Shown: positions 17,727 through 28,200 of the stretch, one piece after another
How the letters are laid out: every line of letters begins with the position of its first letter
Numbering within the stretch: position 1 is the first letter of the stretch
Assembly (NCBI RefSeq): GCF_009604455.1
Contig: NZ_WEGL01000001.1
Coordinates: forward strand, 1,116,001 to 1,180,000
Direction of reading: 5' to 3'
From: Streptomyces sp. RB17
GTDB taxonomy: Bacteria; Actinomycetota; Actinomycetes; Streptomycetales; Streptomycetaceae
DNA length: 64,000 nt
Translations under genes and position numbers: made by a program
The notes under the pieces: model-generated
The model's input: the letters and a program-made list of their open reading frames with translations, nothing else
What the model was told of the DNA's origin: nothing
Database searches by the model: none

Positions 17727-18818
17727 GTGCATGTCGTACTCGCCGGTGGGGGGACCGCCGGCCACATCGAGCCCGCGCTCGCCCTCGCGGACGCCCTGCG
17801 CAGGCAGGACCCGACCGTGGGGATCACGGCCCTGGGCACGGAGCGCGGCCTGGAGACCCGGCTCGTCCCGGAGCGCGGCTACGAGCTGGCGCTGATCCCG
17901 GCGGTGCCGCTGCCCCGTAAGCCGACTCCCGAGCTGATCACCGTCCCGGGCCGGCTGCGCGGCACCATCAAGGCCGCCGAGCAGATCCTGGAGCGCACGA
18001 AGGCGGACTGCGTCGTCGGTTTCGGCGGTTATGTCGCGCTGCCCGGCTACCTGGCGGCCAAGCGGCTCGGTGTGCCCATCGTGATCCACGAGGCCAACGC
18101 CCGCCCGGGCCTGGCCAACAAGATCGGCTCGCGCTACGCGGCCCGGGTCGCCGTCTCCACGCCGGACAGCAAGCTGCGCGACGCCCGCTACATCGGCATC
18201 CCGTTGCGCCGTTCCATCGCCACCCTGGACCGCGCGGCCGCGCGTCCGGAGGCCCGGCACCGCTTCGGCCTCGACCCGAACCTGCCCACGCTGCTCGTCT
18301 CCGGCGGCTCCCAGGGTGCCCGGCGCCTCAACGAGGTGGTCCAGCAGGTCGCCCCGTGGCTCCAGCAGGCCGGCATCCAGATCCTGCACGCGGTCGGCCC
18401 GAAGAACGAACTGCCGCAAGTGCACCAGATGCCGGGTATGCCGCCCTACATCCCGGTAAGTTACCTGGACCGGATGGATCTCGCGTACGCCGCGGCCGAC
18501 ATGATGCTCTGCCGCGCGGGTGCGATGACCGTCGCCGAACTCTCCGCCGTCGGACTCCCGGCCGCCTATGTCCCGCTGCCCATCGGCAACGGCGAACAGC
18601 GGCTCAACGCCCAGCCGGTGGTGAAGGCCGGCGGTGGACTCCTCGTCGACGACGCGGAACTCACGCCCGAGTGGGTGCAGCAGAACGTCCTGCCCGTGCT
18701 CGCCGACCCGCACCGGCTGTACGAGATGTCCCGCGCGGCAAGCGAGTTCGGCCGCCGGGACGCCGACGAGCTGCTCGTCGGCATGGTGTACGAGGCGATC
18801 GCCTCGCGCCACCACTAG
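17727..18818 (+). CDS. murG: UDP-GlcNAc:undecaprenyl-PP-MurNAc-pentapeptide GlcNAc transferase MurG
   Basis: MurG converts lipid I to lipid II on the inner membrane face. The GTG at 17727 gives MHVVLAGGGTAGHIEPALA, with the conserved N-terminal glycine loop, in a protein of 363 residues. Further signatures are VVGFGGYVALPG, HEANARPGLANK, LLVSGGSQGARRLN and CRAGAMTVAELSAVGLPA for the UDP-GlcNAc site. It follows ftsW by 6 nt and is probably cotranscribed. Confidence 0.97.
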   Translation: MHVVLAGGGTAGHIEPALALADALRRQDPTVGITALGTERGLETRLVPERGYELALIPAVPLPRKPTPELITVPGRLRGTIKAAEQILERTKADCVVGFGGYVALPGYLAAKRLGVPIVIHEANARPGLANKIGSRYAARVAVSTPDSKLRDARYIGIPLRRSIATLDRAAARPEARHRFGLDPNLPTLLVSGGSQGARRLNEVVQQVAPWLQQAGIQILHAVGPKNELPQVHQMPGMPPYIPVSYLDRMDLAYAAADMMLCRAGAMTVAELSAVGLPAAYVPLPIGNGEQRLNAQPVVKAGGGLLVDDAELTPEWVQQNVLPVLADPHRLYEMSRAASEFGRRDADELLVGMVYEAIASRHH

Positions 18819-18848
18819 CATCGGCGAGTGAGCCGAAGGGGCGCGCCG

Positions 18849-18908
18849 GTGTCGAGAGACCGAACGCGCGGAGGCGCGCGGCGCTGAGCACGATCGGGCT
18901 CTCGACAC
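18849..18908. promoter_or_regulatory. Nested inverted repeats between murG and ftsQ
   Basis: A perfect 10-bp inverted repeat (GTGTCGAGAG at 18849-18858, CTCTCGACAC at 18899-18908) encloses a second perfect hairpin, CGCGCG-GAGG-CGCGCG at 18865-18880. The 137-bp gap has no gene. It may be a structured 5' leader for ftsQ or a partial terminator after murG. Confidence 0.4.
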
Positions 18909-18955
18909 GGGCTTGGGCGCCCTGGAGGTGAACCGAGCCAAGAAAGGGAGCGCGC

Positions 18956-19750
18956 GTGGCCGGACCCTCCACCGCCGAGCGCGGTGAACGCCAGCAGGAG
19001 TCGTCCGGCCCGCCGCTCGTCCGCGGGCTCAGGAGACCAGGCCTTCGTGTGATCGTCATTCTGGCCGCACTCGTCGTGCTCCTCGGGGGCGGTGGCACCT
19101 GGGTGTTGTACGGCTCGAACTGGCTGCGCGTCCGGCACGTCTCGGTGTCCGGCACGCTCGTGCTGACCCCCGCCGAGGTACGGGACGCGGCGGCCGTACC
19201 GGTCGGGGCGCCGATGATTTCCGTCGACACCGAGGGCATCGAGGCCCGACTTCGCCGGAAATTGCCCAGAATTGACACCGTTGATGTGGTCCGCTCCTGG
19301 CCCCAGGGAATCGGTCTGAAAGTGACCGAGCGCACTCCGGTTCTGCTGGTCCGAAAAGGCGGGAACTTCGTCGAAGTCGACGACGAAGGTGTCCGATTCG
19401 CTACGGTTTCGCAAGCGCCGAAAGGCGTTCCCGCGTTGGAATTGTCCGTTTCTCGGACCGGTTCCGGCGTCGCCAGCTTCCGTCGTTTCGGAGCCGACCG
19501 GCTGGTGCGCGAGGCGGTCCGGGTCGCCGGTGAGCTGCCGGCCGCCGTGGCGGGGGACACCCGGACCGTCCAAGTCCGTTCCTACGACGACATCTCGCTG
19601 GAGTTGGCCGACGGCCGCACGGTCGCGTGGGGCAGCGGCGAGAACGGCCCCGCCAAGGCGCGGGCCCTCACGGCTCTCATGAAAGCAGCTCCCCGCGTGC
19701 GGCACTTCGACGTCAGCGTTCCCACCGCCCCTGCGTCATCGGGGAGTTGA
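18956..19750 (+). CDS. ftsQ: Cell division protein FtsQ (POTRA domain)
   Basis: FtsQ is a bitopic divisome protein. The GTG at 18956 follows AGAAAGGGAG and gives 264 residues: a cytoplasmic segment, one membrane helix at about 30-50, then the POTRA domain (WLRVRHVSVSGTLVLTPAEV) and the FtsQ/DivIB region (IDTVDVVRSWPQGIGLKVTE). It connects FtsL and its DivIC-type partner to the Z ring. It lies immediately before the ftsZ regulatory region, as in other actinomycetes. Confidence 0.95.
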   Translation: MAGPSTAERGERQQESSGPPLVRGLRRPGLRVIVILAALVVLLGGGGTWVLYGSNWLRVRHVSVSGTLVLTPAEVRDAAAVPVGAPMISVDTEGIEARLRRKLPRIDTVDVVRSWPQGIGLKVTERTPVLLVRKGGNFVEVDDEGVRFATVSQAPKGVPALELSVSRTGSGVASFRRFGADRLVREAVRVAGELPAAVAGDTRTVQVRSYDDISLELADGRTVAWGSGENGPAKARALTALMKAAPRVRHFDVSVPTAPASSGS

Positions 19751-20030
19751 CGCGCATCAGCGCAGGCCAGCACCCTGGTTGGGCACTGCTACGGCTGATC
19801 ACATAGGGTGAAAAGAAAAACGGGAGGTTCGGCGTGTTCGTTGAACGGGCGCCACTTGTCGACTTAGTGTCCTGTTCAGAAGACTCCAGGGAACAGACAC
19901 ACTGGTAACCCTAAACTTCAGGGTTAGGGTTCGGGTCGGCGCTATGGACCGTCCCATTCGGCATCCGTCGTCCCGGCGCGGGGCACCGCCCCGGTGGCGA
20001 CAACGTAATTCGAGGCGAGAGGCCTTCGAC
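19751..20030 (+). promoter_or_regulatory. ftsZ upstream region with candidate promoter and leader hairpin
   Basis: This 280-bp gap holds no gene. A plausible promoter is TTGAAC then TAGTGT with an 18-nt spacer, just upstream of 19880. Downstream is a hairpin with arms AACCCTAA (19907-19914) and TTAGGGTT (19924-19931) that can slip to a competing 6-bp pairing at 19920-19925. Several ftsZ promoters, one developmentally controlled, are known in Streptomyces, so multiple starts here are likely, but I cannot assign them from sequence. Confidence 0.55.
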
Positions 20031-21239
20031 GTGGCAGCACCGCAGAACTACCTCGCAGTCATCAAGGTCATCGGTGTCGGCGGCGGTGGTGTCAATGCCA
20101 TCAACCGGATGATCGAGGTCGGTCTCAAGGGTGTCGAGTTCATCGCCATCAACACCGACGCACAGGCGCTGTTGATGAGCGACGCCGACGTCAAGCTGGA
20201 CGTCGGCCGCGAACTCACCCGCGGACTCGGCGCCGGAGCCAACCCGGCCGTCGGCCGCAAGGCCGCCGAGGACCACCGCGAGGAGATCGAGGAGGTCCTC
20301 AAGGGGGCCGACATGGTCTTCGTGACGGCCGGTGAAGGCGGCGGCACCGGCACCGGCGGCGCGCCCGTCGTGGCCAACATCGCGCGCTCGCTCGGCGCCC
20401 TCACCATCGGCGTGGTCACGCGCCCGTTCACCTTCGAGGGACGGCGCCGGGCGAACCAGGCCGAGGACGGCATCGCCGAACTGCGCGAAGAGGTCGACAC
20501 CCTCATCGTCATCCCCAACGACCGGCTGCTGTCCATCTCGGACCGCCAGGTCTCGGTCCTGGACGCCTTCAAGTCCGCCGACCAGGTCCTGCTCTCCGGT
20601 GTCCAGGGCATCACCGACCTCATCACCACGCCCGGCCTGATCAACCTCGACTTCGCCGACGTGAAGTCGGTCATGTCCGAGGCCGGTTCGGCCCTCATGG
20701 GTATCGGCTCTGCCCGCGGCGACGACCGCGCGGTGGCCGCGGCCGAGATGGCGATCTCCTCGCCGCTGCTGGAGGCGTCCATCGACGGCGCCCGCGGTGT
20801 GCTGCTCTCCATCTCCGGCGGCTCCGACCTCGGTCTGTTCGAGATCAACGAGGCGGCCCAGCTGGTCAGCGAGGCCGCCCACCCCGAGGCCAACATCATC
20901 TTCGGCGCGGTCATCGACGACGCCCTCGGCGACGAGGTCCGGGTCACCGTGATCGCGGCCGGCTTCGATGGGGGCCAGCCGCCGGCCCGCCGGGACAACG
21001 TCCTCGGCTCGGCCTCGACTTCGGCGGGCTCCCGCCGCGACGAGCCCGCTCCGGCCCGGTCGAGCGAGCCCAGCCGTCCGTCCTTCGGCTCGCTGGGCAG
21101 CGTCAAGCCCAAGGAGGAGCCGGAGCCGGCGCCCGAACCGGTGGCCGACATCCCGGCTCCGCAGGTCCCCCCGGCGCCGCGGCCCTCCTACGCGGACAGC
21201 GCGGCCGAGGAACTGGACGTCCCGGACTTCCTCAAGTGA
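20031..21239 (+). CDS. ftsZ: Cell division GTPase FtsZ
   Basis: FtsZ is the tubulin-like GTPase that forms the Z ring or ladders. The GTG at 20031 gives [20 protein letters not shown] and 402 residues; the frame extends upstream but that part is the leader. The tubulin signature GGGTGTG is at 103-109, and the T7 catalytic loop reads [11 protein letters not shown]. The C-terminal linker is Pro/Ser/Ala-rich and ends in an acidic peptide, DVPDFLK, the usual docking site for SepF and other partners. The stop overlaps the start of pgeF (GTGA). Confidence 0.98.
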   Translation: MAAPQNYLAVIKVIGVGGGGVNAINRMIEVGLKGVEFIAINTDAQALLMSDADVKLDVGRELTRGLGAGANPAVGRKAAEDHREEIEEVLKGADMVFVTAGEGGGTGTGGAPVVANIARSLGALTIGVVTRPFTFEGRRRANQAEDGIAELREEVDTLIVIPNDRLLSISDRQVSVLDAFKSADQVLLSGVQGITDLITTPGLINLDFADVKSVMSEAGSALMGIGSARGDDRAVAAAEMAISSPLLEASIDGARGVLLSISGGSDLGLFEINEAAQLVSEAAHPEANIIFGAVIDDALGDEVRVTVIAAGFDGGQPPARRDNVLGSASTSAGSRRDEPAPARSSEPSRPSFGSLGSVKPKEEPEPAPEPVADIPAPQVPPAPRPSYADSAAEELDVPDFLK

Positions 21240-22000
21240 TAGGACGGCGCGAGAGCGTGAGCGGCGCGCACTTCGCCTTCACCGACCGGTGGGGCGGGGT
21301 GAGCGCCGCTCCGTATGAGGAGCTCAACCTCGGCGGCGCGGTCGGCGACGACCCCGGGGCCGTGCGGACCAACCGGGACATCGCGGCCAAGTCGCTCGGT
21401 ATCGACCCGGTCCGGGTCGTCTGGATGAACCAGGTGCACGGCGCCGACGTGGCCGTGGTGGACGAGCCCTGGGGAGTGGGGGTCCCCCCGCTCGAGCGAA
21501 GCCGGGAGTGGGGGAGTCCGGTGCCGGAGGTCGACGCGATCGTCACCGCCCGCCGCGGACTCGCCCTCGCCGTCCTCACCGCCGACTGCGTGCCGGTGCT
21601 GCTGGCCGATCCCGTCGCCGGTGTCGCCGCGGCGGCGCACGCGGGCCGGCCCGGCATGGTGAAGGGGATCGTCCCCGCCGCCGTGCGGGCCATGGTCGAA
21701 CTCGGCGCCGAACCGGGCCGGATCGTCGCCCGCACCGGACCGGCCGTGTGCGGGCGGTGCTACGAGGTGCCGCAGGCGATGCGCGCCGAGGTGGCGGCCG
21801 TCGAGCCGGCGGCGCACGCCGAAACCAGCTGGGGCACGCCGGCGGTCGACGTGAGCGCCGGGGTGCACGCGCAGCTCGACCGGCTCGGGGTGCGCGACCG
21901 GGCGCAGTCGCCGGAGTGCACGCTGGAGTCGGGTGACCACTTCTCGTACCGCCGTGACCGCACCACCGGGCGGCTCGCGGGCTATGTATGGCTGGACTGA
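21236..22000 (+). CDS. pgeF: YfiH/YlmD (PgeF, LACC1-type) purine nucleoside phosphorylase family protein
   Basis: A 254-residue protein of the DUF152/polyphenol-oxidase family, whose members act as purine nucleoside phosphorylases or peptidoglycan-editing factors. The expected metal-site residues are present: His in MNQVHGADV, Cys in [12 protein letters not shown] and His in [12 protein letters not shown]. The GTG at 21236 overlaps the ftsZ stop. Residues 79-94 are encoded by a 48-bp palindromic repeat inserted exactly in frame (see separate entry). They lie on a loop between conserved blocks, so the enzyme may tolerate them. Confidence 0.9.
   Translation: MIGRRESVSGAHFAFTDRWGGVSAAPYEELNLGGAVGDDPGAVRTNRDIAAKSLGIDPVRVVWMNQVHGADVAVVDEPWGVGVPPLERSREWGSPVPEVDAIVTARRGLALAVLTADCVPVLLADPVAGVAAAAHAGRPGMVKGIVPAAVRAMVELGAEPGRIVARTGPAVCGRCYEVPQAMRAEVAAVEPAAHAETSWGTPAVDVSAGVHAQLDRLGVRDRAQSPECTLESGDHFSYRRDRTTGRLAGYVWLD
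21470..21517. repeat. 48-bp palindromic repeat inserted in pgeF
   Basis: A G/C-block sequence holds GGGGGTCCCCC, the palindrome CGCTCGAGCG and two similar flanking blocks (GGGGAGTGGGGG and GGGAGTGGGGGAG). From memory it matches a short palindromic element that is abundant between genes in Streptomyces genomes. Here it is 48 bp, precisely 16 codons, and keeps the frame open. Confidence 0.6.
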
Positions 22001-22006
22001 TGGGGC

Positions 22007-22726
22007 ATGACGGACCGTAGGACCCAACTCGCCGCGAATCTGGCGAAAGTGGAGGAGCGCATCACCGCCGCGTGTGTGGCGGCCGGGCGCAAGCGGGAGG
22101 AGGTGACCCTGATCGTGGTCACCAAGACCTACCCGGCGAGCGATGTGCGGATCCTGTCGGAACTCGGTGTGCGGCATGTCGCCGAGAACCGCGACCAGGA
22201 CGCGGCGCCGAAGGCCGCGGCTTGCGCGGACCTGCCCCTCAAATGGCACTTTGTCGGTCAGTTGCAGACCAACAAAGTCCGTTCCGTGGTCGGTTACGCG
22301 GATGTCGTGCAGTCCGTGGATCGTTCCAAGCTCGTCACAGCTCTCTCGAAGGAGGCCGTACGGGCCGGGCGCGAGGTGGGCTGTCTCATCCAGGTGGCGC
22401 TGGACGCGGGCGAGGGCGGCAGAGGCGAGCGCGGAGGCGTGGCCCCGGGCGGAATCGAAGAGTTGGCCGACCTCGTCGGCGAGGCAACGGGACTGCGGCT
22501 CGACGGGCTGATGACCGTCGCCCCGCTCACCGGGGAGTACGCGGGACGCGAACGGGCCGCGTTTGAACGCCTCATGGATTTGTCGACCGACCTGCGCCGA
22601 GCCCATCCGGCTGCAACCATGGTGTCGGCAGGGATGAGTGCGGACCTCGAACAGGCCGTGGCCGCCGGTGCGACACATGTGCGCGTCGGCACTGCGGTAC
22701 TCGGAGTCCGCCCCAGGCTCGGGTAA
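22007..22726 (+). CDS. YggS-family pyridoxal phosphate-binding protein (YlmE)
   Basis: A PLP homeostasis protein of the COG0325 family, 239 residues. The PLP-binding lysine lies in [28 protein letters not shown] and the C-terminal phosphate-binding [20 protein letters not shown] are conserved. It occurs between ftsZ/pgeF and sepF in most Gram-positive dcw regions. An internal Gly/Arg-rich insertion ([15 protein letters not shown]) replaces a normally short loop. Confidence 0.93.
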   Translation: MTDRRTQLAANLAKVEERITAACVAAGRKREEVTLIVVTKTYPASDVRILSELGVRHVAENRDQDAAPKAAACADLPLKWHFVGQLQTNKVRSVVGYADVVQSVDRSKLVTALSKEAVRAGREVGCLIQVALDAGEGGRGERGGVAPGGIEELADLVGEATGLRLDGLMTVAPLTGEYAGRERAAFERLMDLSTDLRRAHPAATMVSAGMSADLEQAVAAGATHVRVGTAVLGVRPRLG

Positions 22727-22854
22727 CGTCGCCAAGAAGTCGGACCACAGCAGAAAATATGGTCAGTACCTGCGAAGGCGGGCACAACGACCACGTGGAT
22801 CGCGGGCACTTGGCAGTCGTCAGCCGATCCACCACAGAGCGGAGGACTCAGAGC

Positions 22855-23496
22855 ATGGCCGGCGCGATGCGCAAGATGGCGGTCTACCTCGGCCTCGTGG
22901 AGGACGATGGGTACGACGGCCGCGGATTCGACCCCGACGACGACTTCGAGCCCGAGTTGGACCCGGAACCCGAGCGGGATCACCGACGGCACGAACCTTC
23001 ACACCAATCGCACGGTGCACATCAGTCCCAAAGGGACGAAGAGGTGCGAATCGTGCAACCGCCCGCGCCGCGCGAGCCGGTGGTCCGATCGACTTCGCTC
23101 GCCGCGGAATCCGGGCGTCCGGCGCGGATCGCGCCCGTGGCGTCCATCACACAAGAACGTCAGCCCCTCGAGAAGAACGCACCGGTGATCATGCCCAAGG
23201 TTGTGTCCGAGCGAGAGCCTTACCGGATCACCACGCTTCACCCCCGGACCTACAACGAGGCCCGTACCATCGGGGAACACTTCCGTGAGGGCACCCCGGT
23301 GATCATGAATCTGACTGAGATGGATGACACAGACGCGAAGCGACTTGTCGACTTTGCGGCCGGTTTGGTGTTTGGTCTTCACGGCAGCATCGAGCGGGTG
23401 ACGCAGAAGGTGTTCCTGTTGTCGCCTGCTAACGTCGATGTCACGGCGGAGGACAAGGCCCGCATCGCAGAGGGCGGGTTCTTCAACCAGAGCTGA
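22855..23496 (+). CDS. sepF: Cell division protein SepF
   Basis: SepF anchors and organises FtsZ at the membrane. The ATG at 22855 follows GGAGG and gives 213 residues. The N-terminus [14 protein letters not shown] is the membrane-binding amphipathic helix. A long acidic and His/Gln-rich linker follows, then the SepF core dimerisation domain ([38 protein letters not shown]). It is read with yggT and divIVA. Confidence 0.96.
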   Translation: MAGAMRKMAVYLGLVEDDGYDGRGFDPDDDFEPELDPEPERDHRRHEPSHQSHGAHQSQRDEEVRIVQPPAPREPVVRSTSLAAESGRPARIAPVASITQERQPLEKNAPVIMPKVVSEREPYRITTLHPRTYNEARTIGEHFREGTPVIMNLTEMDDTDAKRLVDFAAGLVFGLHGSIERVTQKVFLLSPANVDVTAEDKARIAEGGFFNQS

Positions 23497-23557
23497 GACG
23501 CAACAACCGGATCGAGGCTCGGAAGAGCACGGAACAGGGGAGAGGGAAGCGCAGGCC

Positions 23558-23845
23558 ATGAGCGTGTTCGTCACGGTGGTGCACACCGCGCTGCTGGTGT
23601 TCCTCGCCGTGCTCATCTTCCGGCTGGTCATGGATTACGTGTTCCAGTTCGCCCGCTCGTGGCAACCCGGCAAGGCGATGGTGGTCGTACTGGAGGCCAC
23701 CTACACTGTCACCGATCCACCGCTGAAGCTTCTGCGGCGGTTCATCCCGCCGCTGCGTCTCGGGGGCGTGGCGCTCGACCTGTCCTTCTTCGTACTGATG
23801 ATCATCGTCTACATCCTCCTCTCCATCACGGGGAGCTTCATGTGA
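23558..23845 (+). CDS. YggT family membrane protein
   Basis: A 95-residue protein from the ATG at 23558 has two membrane helices (about 5-25 and 70-92) joined by a loop with PPLKLLRRFIPPLRLGG, the YggT signature. It lies between sepF and divIVA as in most actinobacteria. Its role is not settled; links to osmotic tolerance and division have been suggested for the family. Confidence 0.92.
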   Translation: MSVFVTVVHTALLVFLAVLIFRLVMDYVFQFARSWQPGKAMVVVLEATYTVTDPPLKLLRRFIPPLRLGGVALDLSFFVLMIIVYILLSITGSFM

Positions 23846-23900
23846 TGAGGGTGGACGATACGGTCTTGCCGACTGCCGATGACTACGTTGAGGTGAAGAG

Positions 23901-25088
23901 ATGCCGTTGACCCCCGAGGACGTGCGGAACAAGCAGTTCACGACCGTCCGCCTCCGAGAAGGCTATGACGAGGACGAGGTCGATGCCTTCCTCGATGAGG
24001 TCGAAGCCGAACTGACCCGTCTGCTCCGCGAGAACGAGGACCTGCGCGCCAAGCTGGCCGCCGCGACCCGTGCGGCCGCGCAGAACCAGCAGAACATGCG
24101 CAAGGGCCCGCCGGAGCAGGACCAGCAGCCGCACCCGCAGCAGCAGGGCATGCAGCAGCAGGGCATGCCCCAGCAGGGCATGCCCCAGCAGGGCATGCCT
24201 CAGCAGGGCATGCGAGGTCCCGGCGGGCCGGTGCCCGCCGGGATATCGGGCCCGCCGCAGCAGCAGATGGGCGGCCCCATGGGTGGCCCGCCCCAGCTGC
24301 CGAGCGGCGCCCCGCAGCTGCCCGCCGGTCCCGGCGGTCAGGGCGGCCCGCAGGGTCCCGGCCCGATGGGCCAGGGTCCGATGGGTCAGGGCCCGATGGG
24401 TCAGGGTCCGATGGGCGGCCAGCCGCCCATGCAGCAGCAGATGGGTGGCCCCATGGGCGGTCCCATGGGTATGCCCGGTCAGGGCCCCGGTGGCGACAGC
24501 GCCGCCCGTGTCCTCTCGCTGGCCCAGCAGACCGCCGACCAGGCGATCGCCGAGGCCCGGTCCGAGGCCAACAAGATCGTCGGCGAGGCCCGCAGCCGCG
24601 CCGAGGGTCTGGAGCGCGACGCCCGTGCCAAGGCCGACGCCCTGGAGCGGGACGCGCAGGAGAAGCACCGCGTTGCGATGGGCTCCCTGGAGTCCGCCCG
24701 CGCCACGCTGGAGCGCAAGGTCGAGGACCTGCGCGGCTTCGAGCGCGAGTACCGCACGCGCCTGAAGTCGTACCTCGAGTCCCAGCTGCGCCAGCTGGAG
24801 ACCCAGGCCGACGACTCCCTGGCCCCGCCGCGTACCCCGGCGACCGCGTCGCTGCCGCCGTCCCCGGCGCCCTCCATGGCCCCGGCCGGCGCGAGCGCCC
24901 CGTCCTACGGCGGTAACCAGACGATGGGCGGCAACCCCGGTCCGTCCGCCCCGTCCTACGGCGGCCAGCAGCAGATGACCCCGGCCATGACCCAGCCCAT
25001 GGCCCCGGTCCGCCCGCAGGGCCCGTCCCCGATGGGTCAGGCACCCTCGCCGATGCGCGGGTTCCTGATCGACGAGGACGACAACTGA
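23901..25088 (+). CDS. divIVA: Polar growth protein DivIVA
   Basis: DivIVA is a coiled-coil tip-organising protein that directs polar growth and branching in Streptomyces. The N-terminal membrane-curvature domain ([20 protein letters not shown]) is followed by a coiled coil, a long low-complexity Gln/Gly/Met/Pro segment with QQGMP and GQGPM repeats (about residues 75-195), a second coiled coil rich in Glu/Arg/Ala (about 200-305), and a Pro/Ser-rich tail. At 395 residues it is the typical actinomycete size. The ATG at 23901 follows GAGGTGAAGAG, and a strong terminator closes the operon. Confidence 0.96.
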   Translation: MPLTPEDVRNKQFTTVRLREGYDEDEVDAFLDEVEAELTRLLRENEDLRAKLAAATRAAAQNQQNMRKGPPEQDQQPHPQQQGMQQQGMPQQGMPQQGMPQQGMRGPGGPVPAGISGPPQQQMGGPMGGPPQLPSGAPQLPAGPGGQGGPQGPGPMGQGPMGQGPMGQGPMGGQPPMQQQMGGPMGGPMGMPGQGPGGDSAARVLSLAQQTADQAIAEARSEANKIVGEARSRAEGLERDARAKADALERDAQEKHRVAMGSLESARATLERKVEDLRGFEREYRTRLKSYLESQLRQLETQADDSLAPPRTPATASLPPSPAPSMAPAGASAPSYGGNQTMGGNPGPSAPSYGGQQQMTPAMTQPMAPVRPQGPSPMGQAPSPMRGFLIDEDDN

Positions 25089-25131
25089 GCACCGGGCACT
25101 AGTACGACAACGGCGTCGGCAGCGCTCAATA

Positions 25132-25175
25132 GGGCGGGCCCCTTGGACTTCGGTCCCGGGGGCCCGCCCTTTTTA
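25132..25175 (+). terminator. Rho-independent terminator after divIVA
   Basis: An 11-bp stem (GGGCGGGCCCC at 25132-25142 and GGGGCCCGCCC at 25159-25169) is followed by TTTTTT. It marks the end of the dcw transcript. Confidence 0.9.
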
Positions 25176-25211
25176 CTCGGGTTGAGAGGTGAGCGCCGGG
25201 CGCGCTCAGAC

Positions 25212-25248
25212 GAAGGGCCCGGTCTCCGTCCTGGAGACCGGGCCCTTC
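25212..25248 (-). terminator. Terminator after ileS
   Basis: A perfect 16-bp inverted repeat with a 5-nt loop lies 17 nt beyond the ileS stop. It lacks a long T tract but the stem is very stable and could stop transcription from both sides of this convergent junction. Confidence 0.75.
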
Positions 25249-25264
25249 TCGAACCGCTCGGCGC

Positions 25265-28200
25265 TTACGCCTTGCGCAGCCGGAACGTCAGCGACAGCCC
25301 CTCATCGGTGAACGGCTCACCGAAGCTGTCGTCCGCCTCGCCCTGCCGGAAGTCCGTCGACAGAACCTCTTCGGCGATCAACTCACTGTGCTCAGCCAGC
25401 GCAGCGACCACCGCCGGGTCCGTCGACACCCAGCGCAGAGCGATCCGGTCGGCCACATCCAGACCGCTGTTCTTGCGGGCGTCCTGGATCAGCCGGATCG
25501 CGTCACGGGCCAGACCCGCCTGCCGCAGCTCCTCGGTGATCTCCAGGTCCAGCGCCACCGTGGCACCCGAGTCGGAGGCCACCGACCAGCCCTCACGCGG
25601 GGTCTCGGTGATGATCACCTCGTCGGGAGCGAGGCTGACCGTCTCACCGTCGACCTCCACCGAGGCCGTGCCCTCACGCAGCGCGAGGGAGAGCGCGGCC
25701 GCGTCGGCGGCGGCGATCGCCTTGGCGACGTCCTGCACCCGCTTGCCGAACCGCTTGCCCAGGGCGCGGAAGTTGGCCTTGGCGGTGGTGTCCACCAGGC
25801 TGCCGCCGACCTCGCTCAGCGACGCCAGCGACGAGACGTTCAGCTCCTCGGTGATCTGGGTGTGCAGCTCGCGGTCCAGGGTCTCGAAACCGCTCGCGGC
25901 GATCAGCGCGCGGGACAGCGGCTGACGCGTCTTGACGCCCGACTCCGCGCGCGTGGCCCGGCCCAGCTCCACCAGCCGGCGCACCAGGACCATCTGCCTC
26001 GACAGCTCCGGGTCGATCGCGGCGAGGTCCGCCTCCGGCCAGGAGGCCAGGTGCACCGACTCCGGCGCGCCCGGGGTCACGGGCACGACCAGGTCCTGCC
26101 ACACCCGCTCGGTGATGAACGGGGTGATCGGCGCCATCAGCTTGGTGACCGTCTCCAGCACCTCGTGCAGCGTGCGCAGCGCGGCCTTGTCGCCCTGCCA
26201 GAAGCGGCGGCGCGAACGGCGGACGTACCAGTTGGACAGGTCGTCGACGAACGCGGACAGCAGCTTGCCGGCGCGCTGGGTGTCGTACGTCTCCAGCGCC
26301 TCGGTGACCTCGCCGGTGAGCGCGTGCAGTTCGGACAGCAGCCAGCGGTCGATCAGCGGGCGCTCGGCCGGGGCCGGGTCGGCGGCGCCGGGCGCCCAGT
26401 TCGACGTACGGGCGTACAGCGCCTGGAAGGCGACGGTGTTCCAGTACGTCAGCAGGGTCTTGCGGACGACCTCCTGGATGGTGCCGTGGCCGACCCGGCG
26501 GGCCGCCCACGGGGAGCCGCCGGCCGCCATGAACCAGCGCACCGCGTCCGCGCCGTGCTGGTCCATGAGCGGGATCGGCTGCAGGATGTTGCCCAGGTGC
26601 TTGGACATCTTGCGGCCGTCCTCGGCAAGGATGTGGCCCAGGCAGACGACGTTCTCGTACGACGACTTGTCGAAGACCAGGGTGCCGACGGCCATCAGCG
26701 TGTAGAACCAGCCGCGGGTCTGGTCGATCGCCTCGGAGATGAACTGCGCCGGGTAGCGGCTCTCGAACAGCTCCTTGTTCTTGTACGGGTAGCCCCACTG
26801 CGCGAACGGCATCGAACCCGAGTCGTACCAGGCGTCGATGACCTCCGGCACGCGCGTGGCCGTCCTGCCGCAGCCGTCGTGGCGGCAGGCGAAGGTGACA
26901 TCGTCGATGTACGGCCGGTGCGGGTCGAGGCCCGACTGGTCGGTGCCGGTCAGCTCGGTCAGCTCCGCGCGGGAGCCGACGCAGGTGAGGTGGTCGTCCT
27001 CGCAGCGCCAGATCGGCAGCGGGGTACCCCAGTAGCGGTTGCGGGACAGCGCCCAGTCGATGTTGTTGTTCAGCCAGTCGCCGAAGCGGCCGTGCTTGAC
27101 CGTCTCCGGGAACCAGTTGGTGTTCTCGTTCTCCTGGATCAGGCGGTCCTTGATCGCCGTCGTGCGGATGTACCAGGAGGGCTGCGCGTAGTAGAGCAGC
27201 GCGGTGTGGCAGCGCCAGCAGTGTGGGTAGCTGTGCTCGTACGCGACGTGCTTGAAGAGGAGGCCGCGCTGCTGGAGGTCCTCGGTGAGCTTTTCGTCGG
27301 CCTTCTTGAAGAAGACGCCGCCGACCAGCGGGACGTCCTCCTCGAAGGTGCCGTCCGGGCGGACCGGGTTCACGACGGGCAGGCCGTAGGAGCGGCAGAC
27401 CTTGAGGTCGTCCTCACCGAAGGCGGGGGACTGGTGGACCAGACCCGTACCGTCCTCGGTCGTCACGTAGTCGGCGTTCACCACGTAGTGGGCCGGCCCG
27501 GGACTGTGCCCGTTGGTTCCCTCGCTGACGCTCGGGAACTCCACGAGCTCGAACGGACGTTGATACGTCCAGCGCTCCATCTCGGCACCGGTGAAGGTCT
27601 GGCCCGTGGCCTCCCAGCCCTCGCCGAGCGCCTTGGCGAGCAGCGGCTTGGCGACGACGAGCTTCTCCTCGCCGTCGGTCGCGACGACGTAGGTGACCTC
27701 CGGGTGCGCGGCGACCGCCGTGTTGGACACCAGGGTCCAGGGGGTCGTCGTCCACACCAGGAGCGCGGCCTCGCCGGCGAGCGGACCGGAGGTGAGCGGG
27801 AAACGGACGTACACGGAGGGGTCGACGACCGTCTCGTAGCCCTGCGCCAGCTCGTGGTCGGACAGGCCGGTGCCGCAGCGCGGGCACCAGGGGGCGACAC
27901 GGTGGTCCTGGACCAGCAGGCCCTTGGTGAAGATCTCCTTCAGCGACCACCAGACCGACTCCACGTACTCGGGGTCCATGGTCCGGTAGGCGTCGTCCAG
28001 GTCCACCCAGTAGCCCATGCGGGTCGTCAGCTCGGCGAAGGCGTCGGTGTGCCGGGTCACGGACTCGCGGCACTTCGCGTTGAACTCGGCGATGCCGTAC
28101 GCCTCGATGTCCTGCTTGCCGGAGAAGCCCAGCTCCTTCTCGACGGCCAGCTCCACGGGCAGGCCGTGGCAGTCCCAGCCGGCCTTGCGCGCCACGTGGT

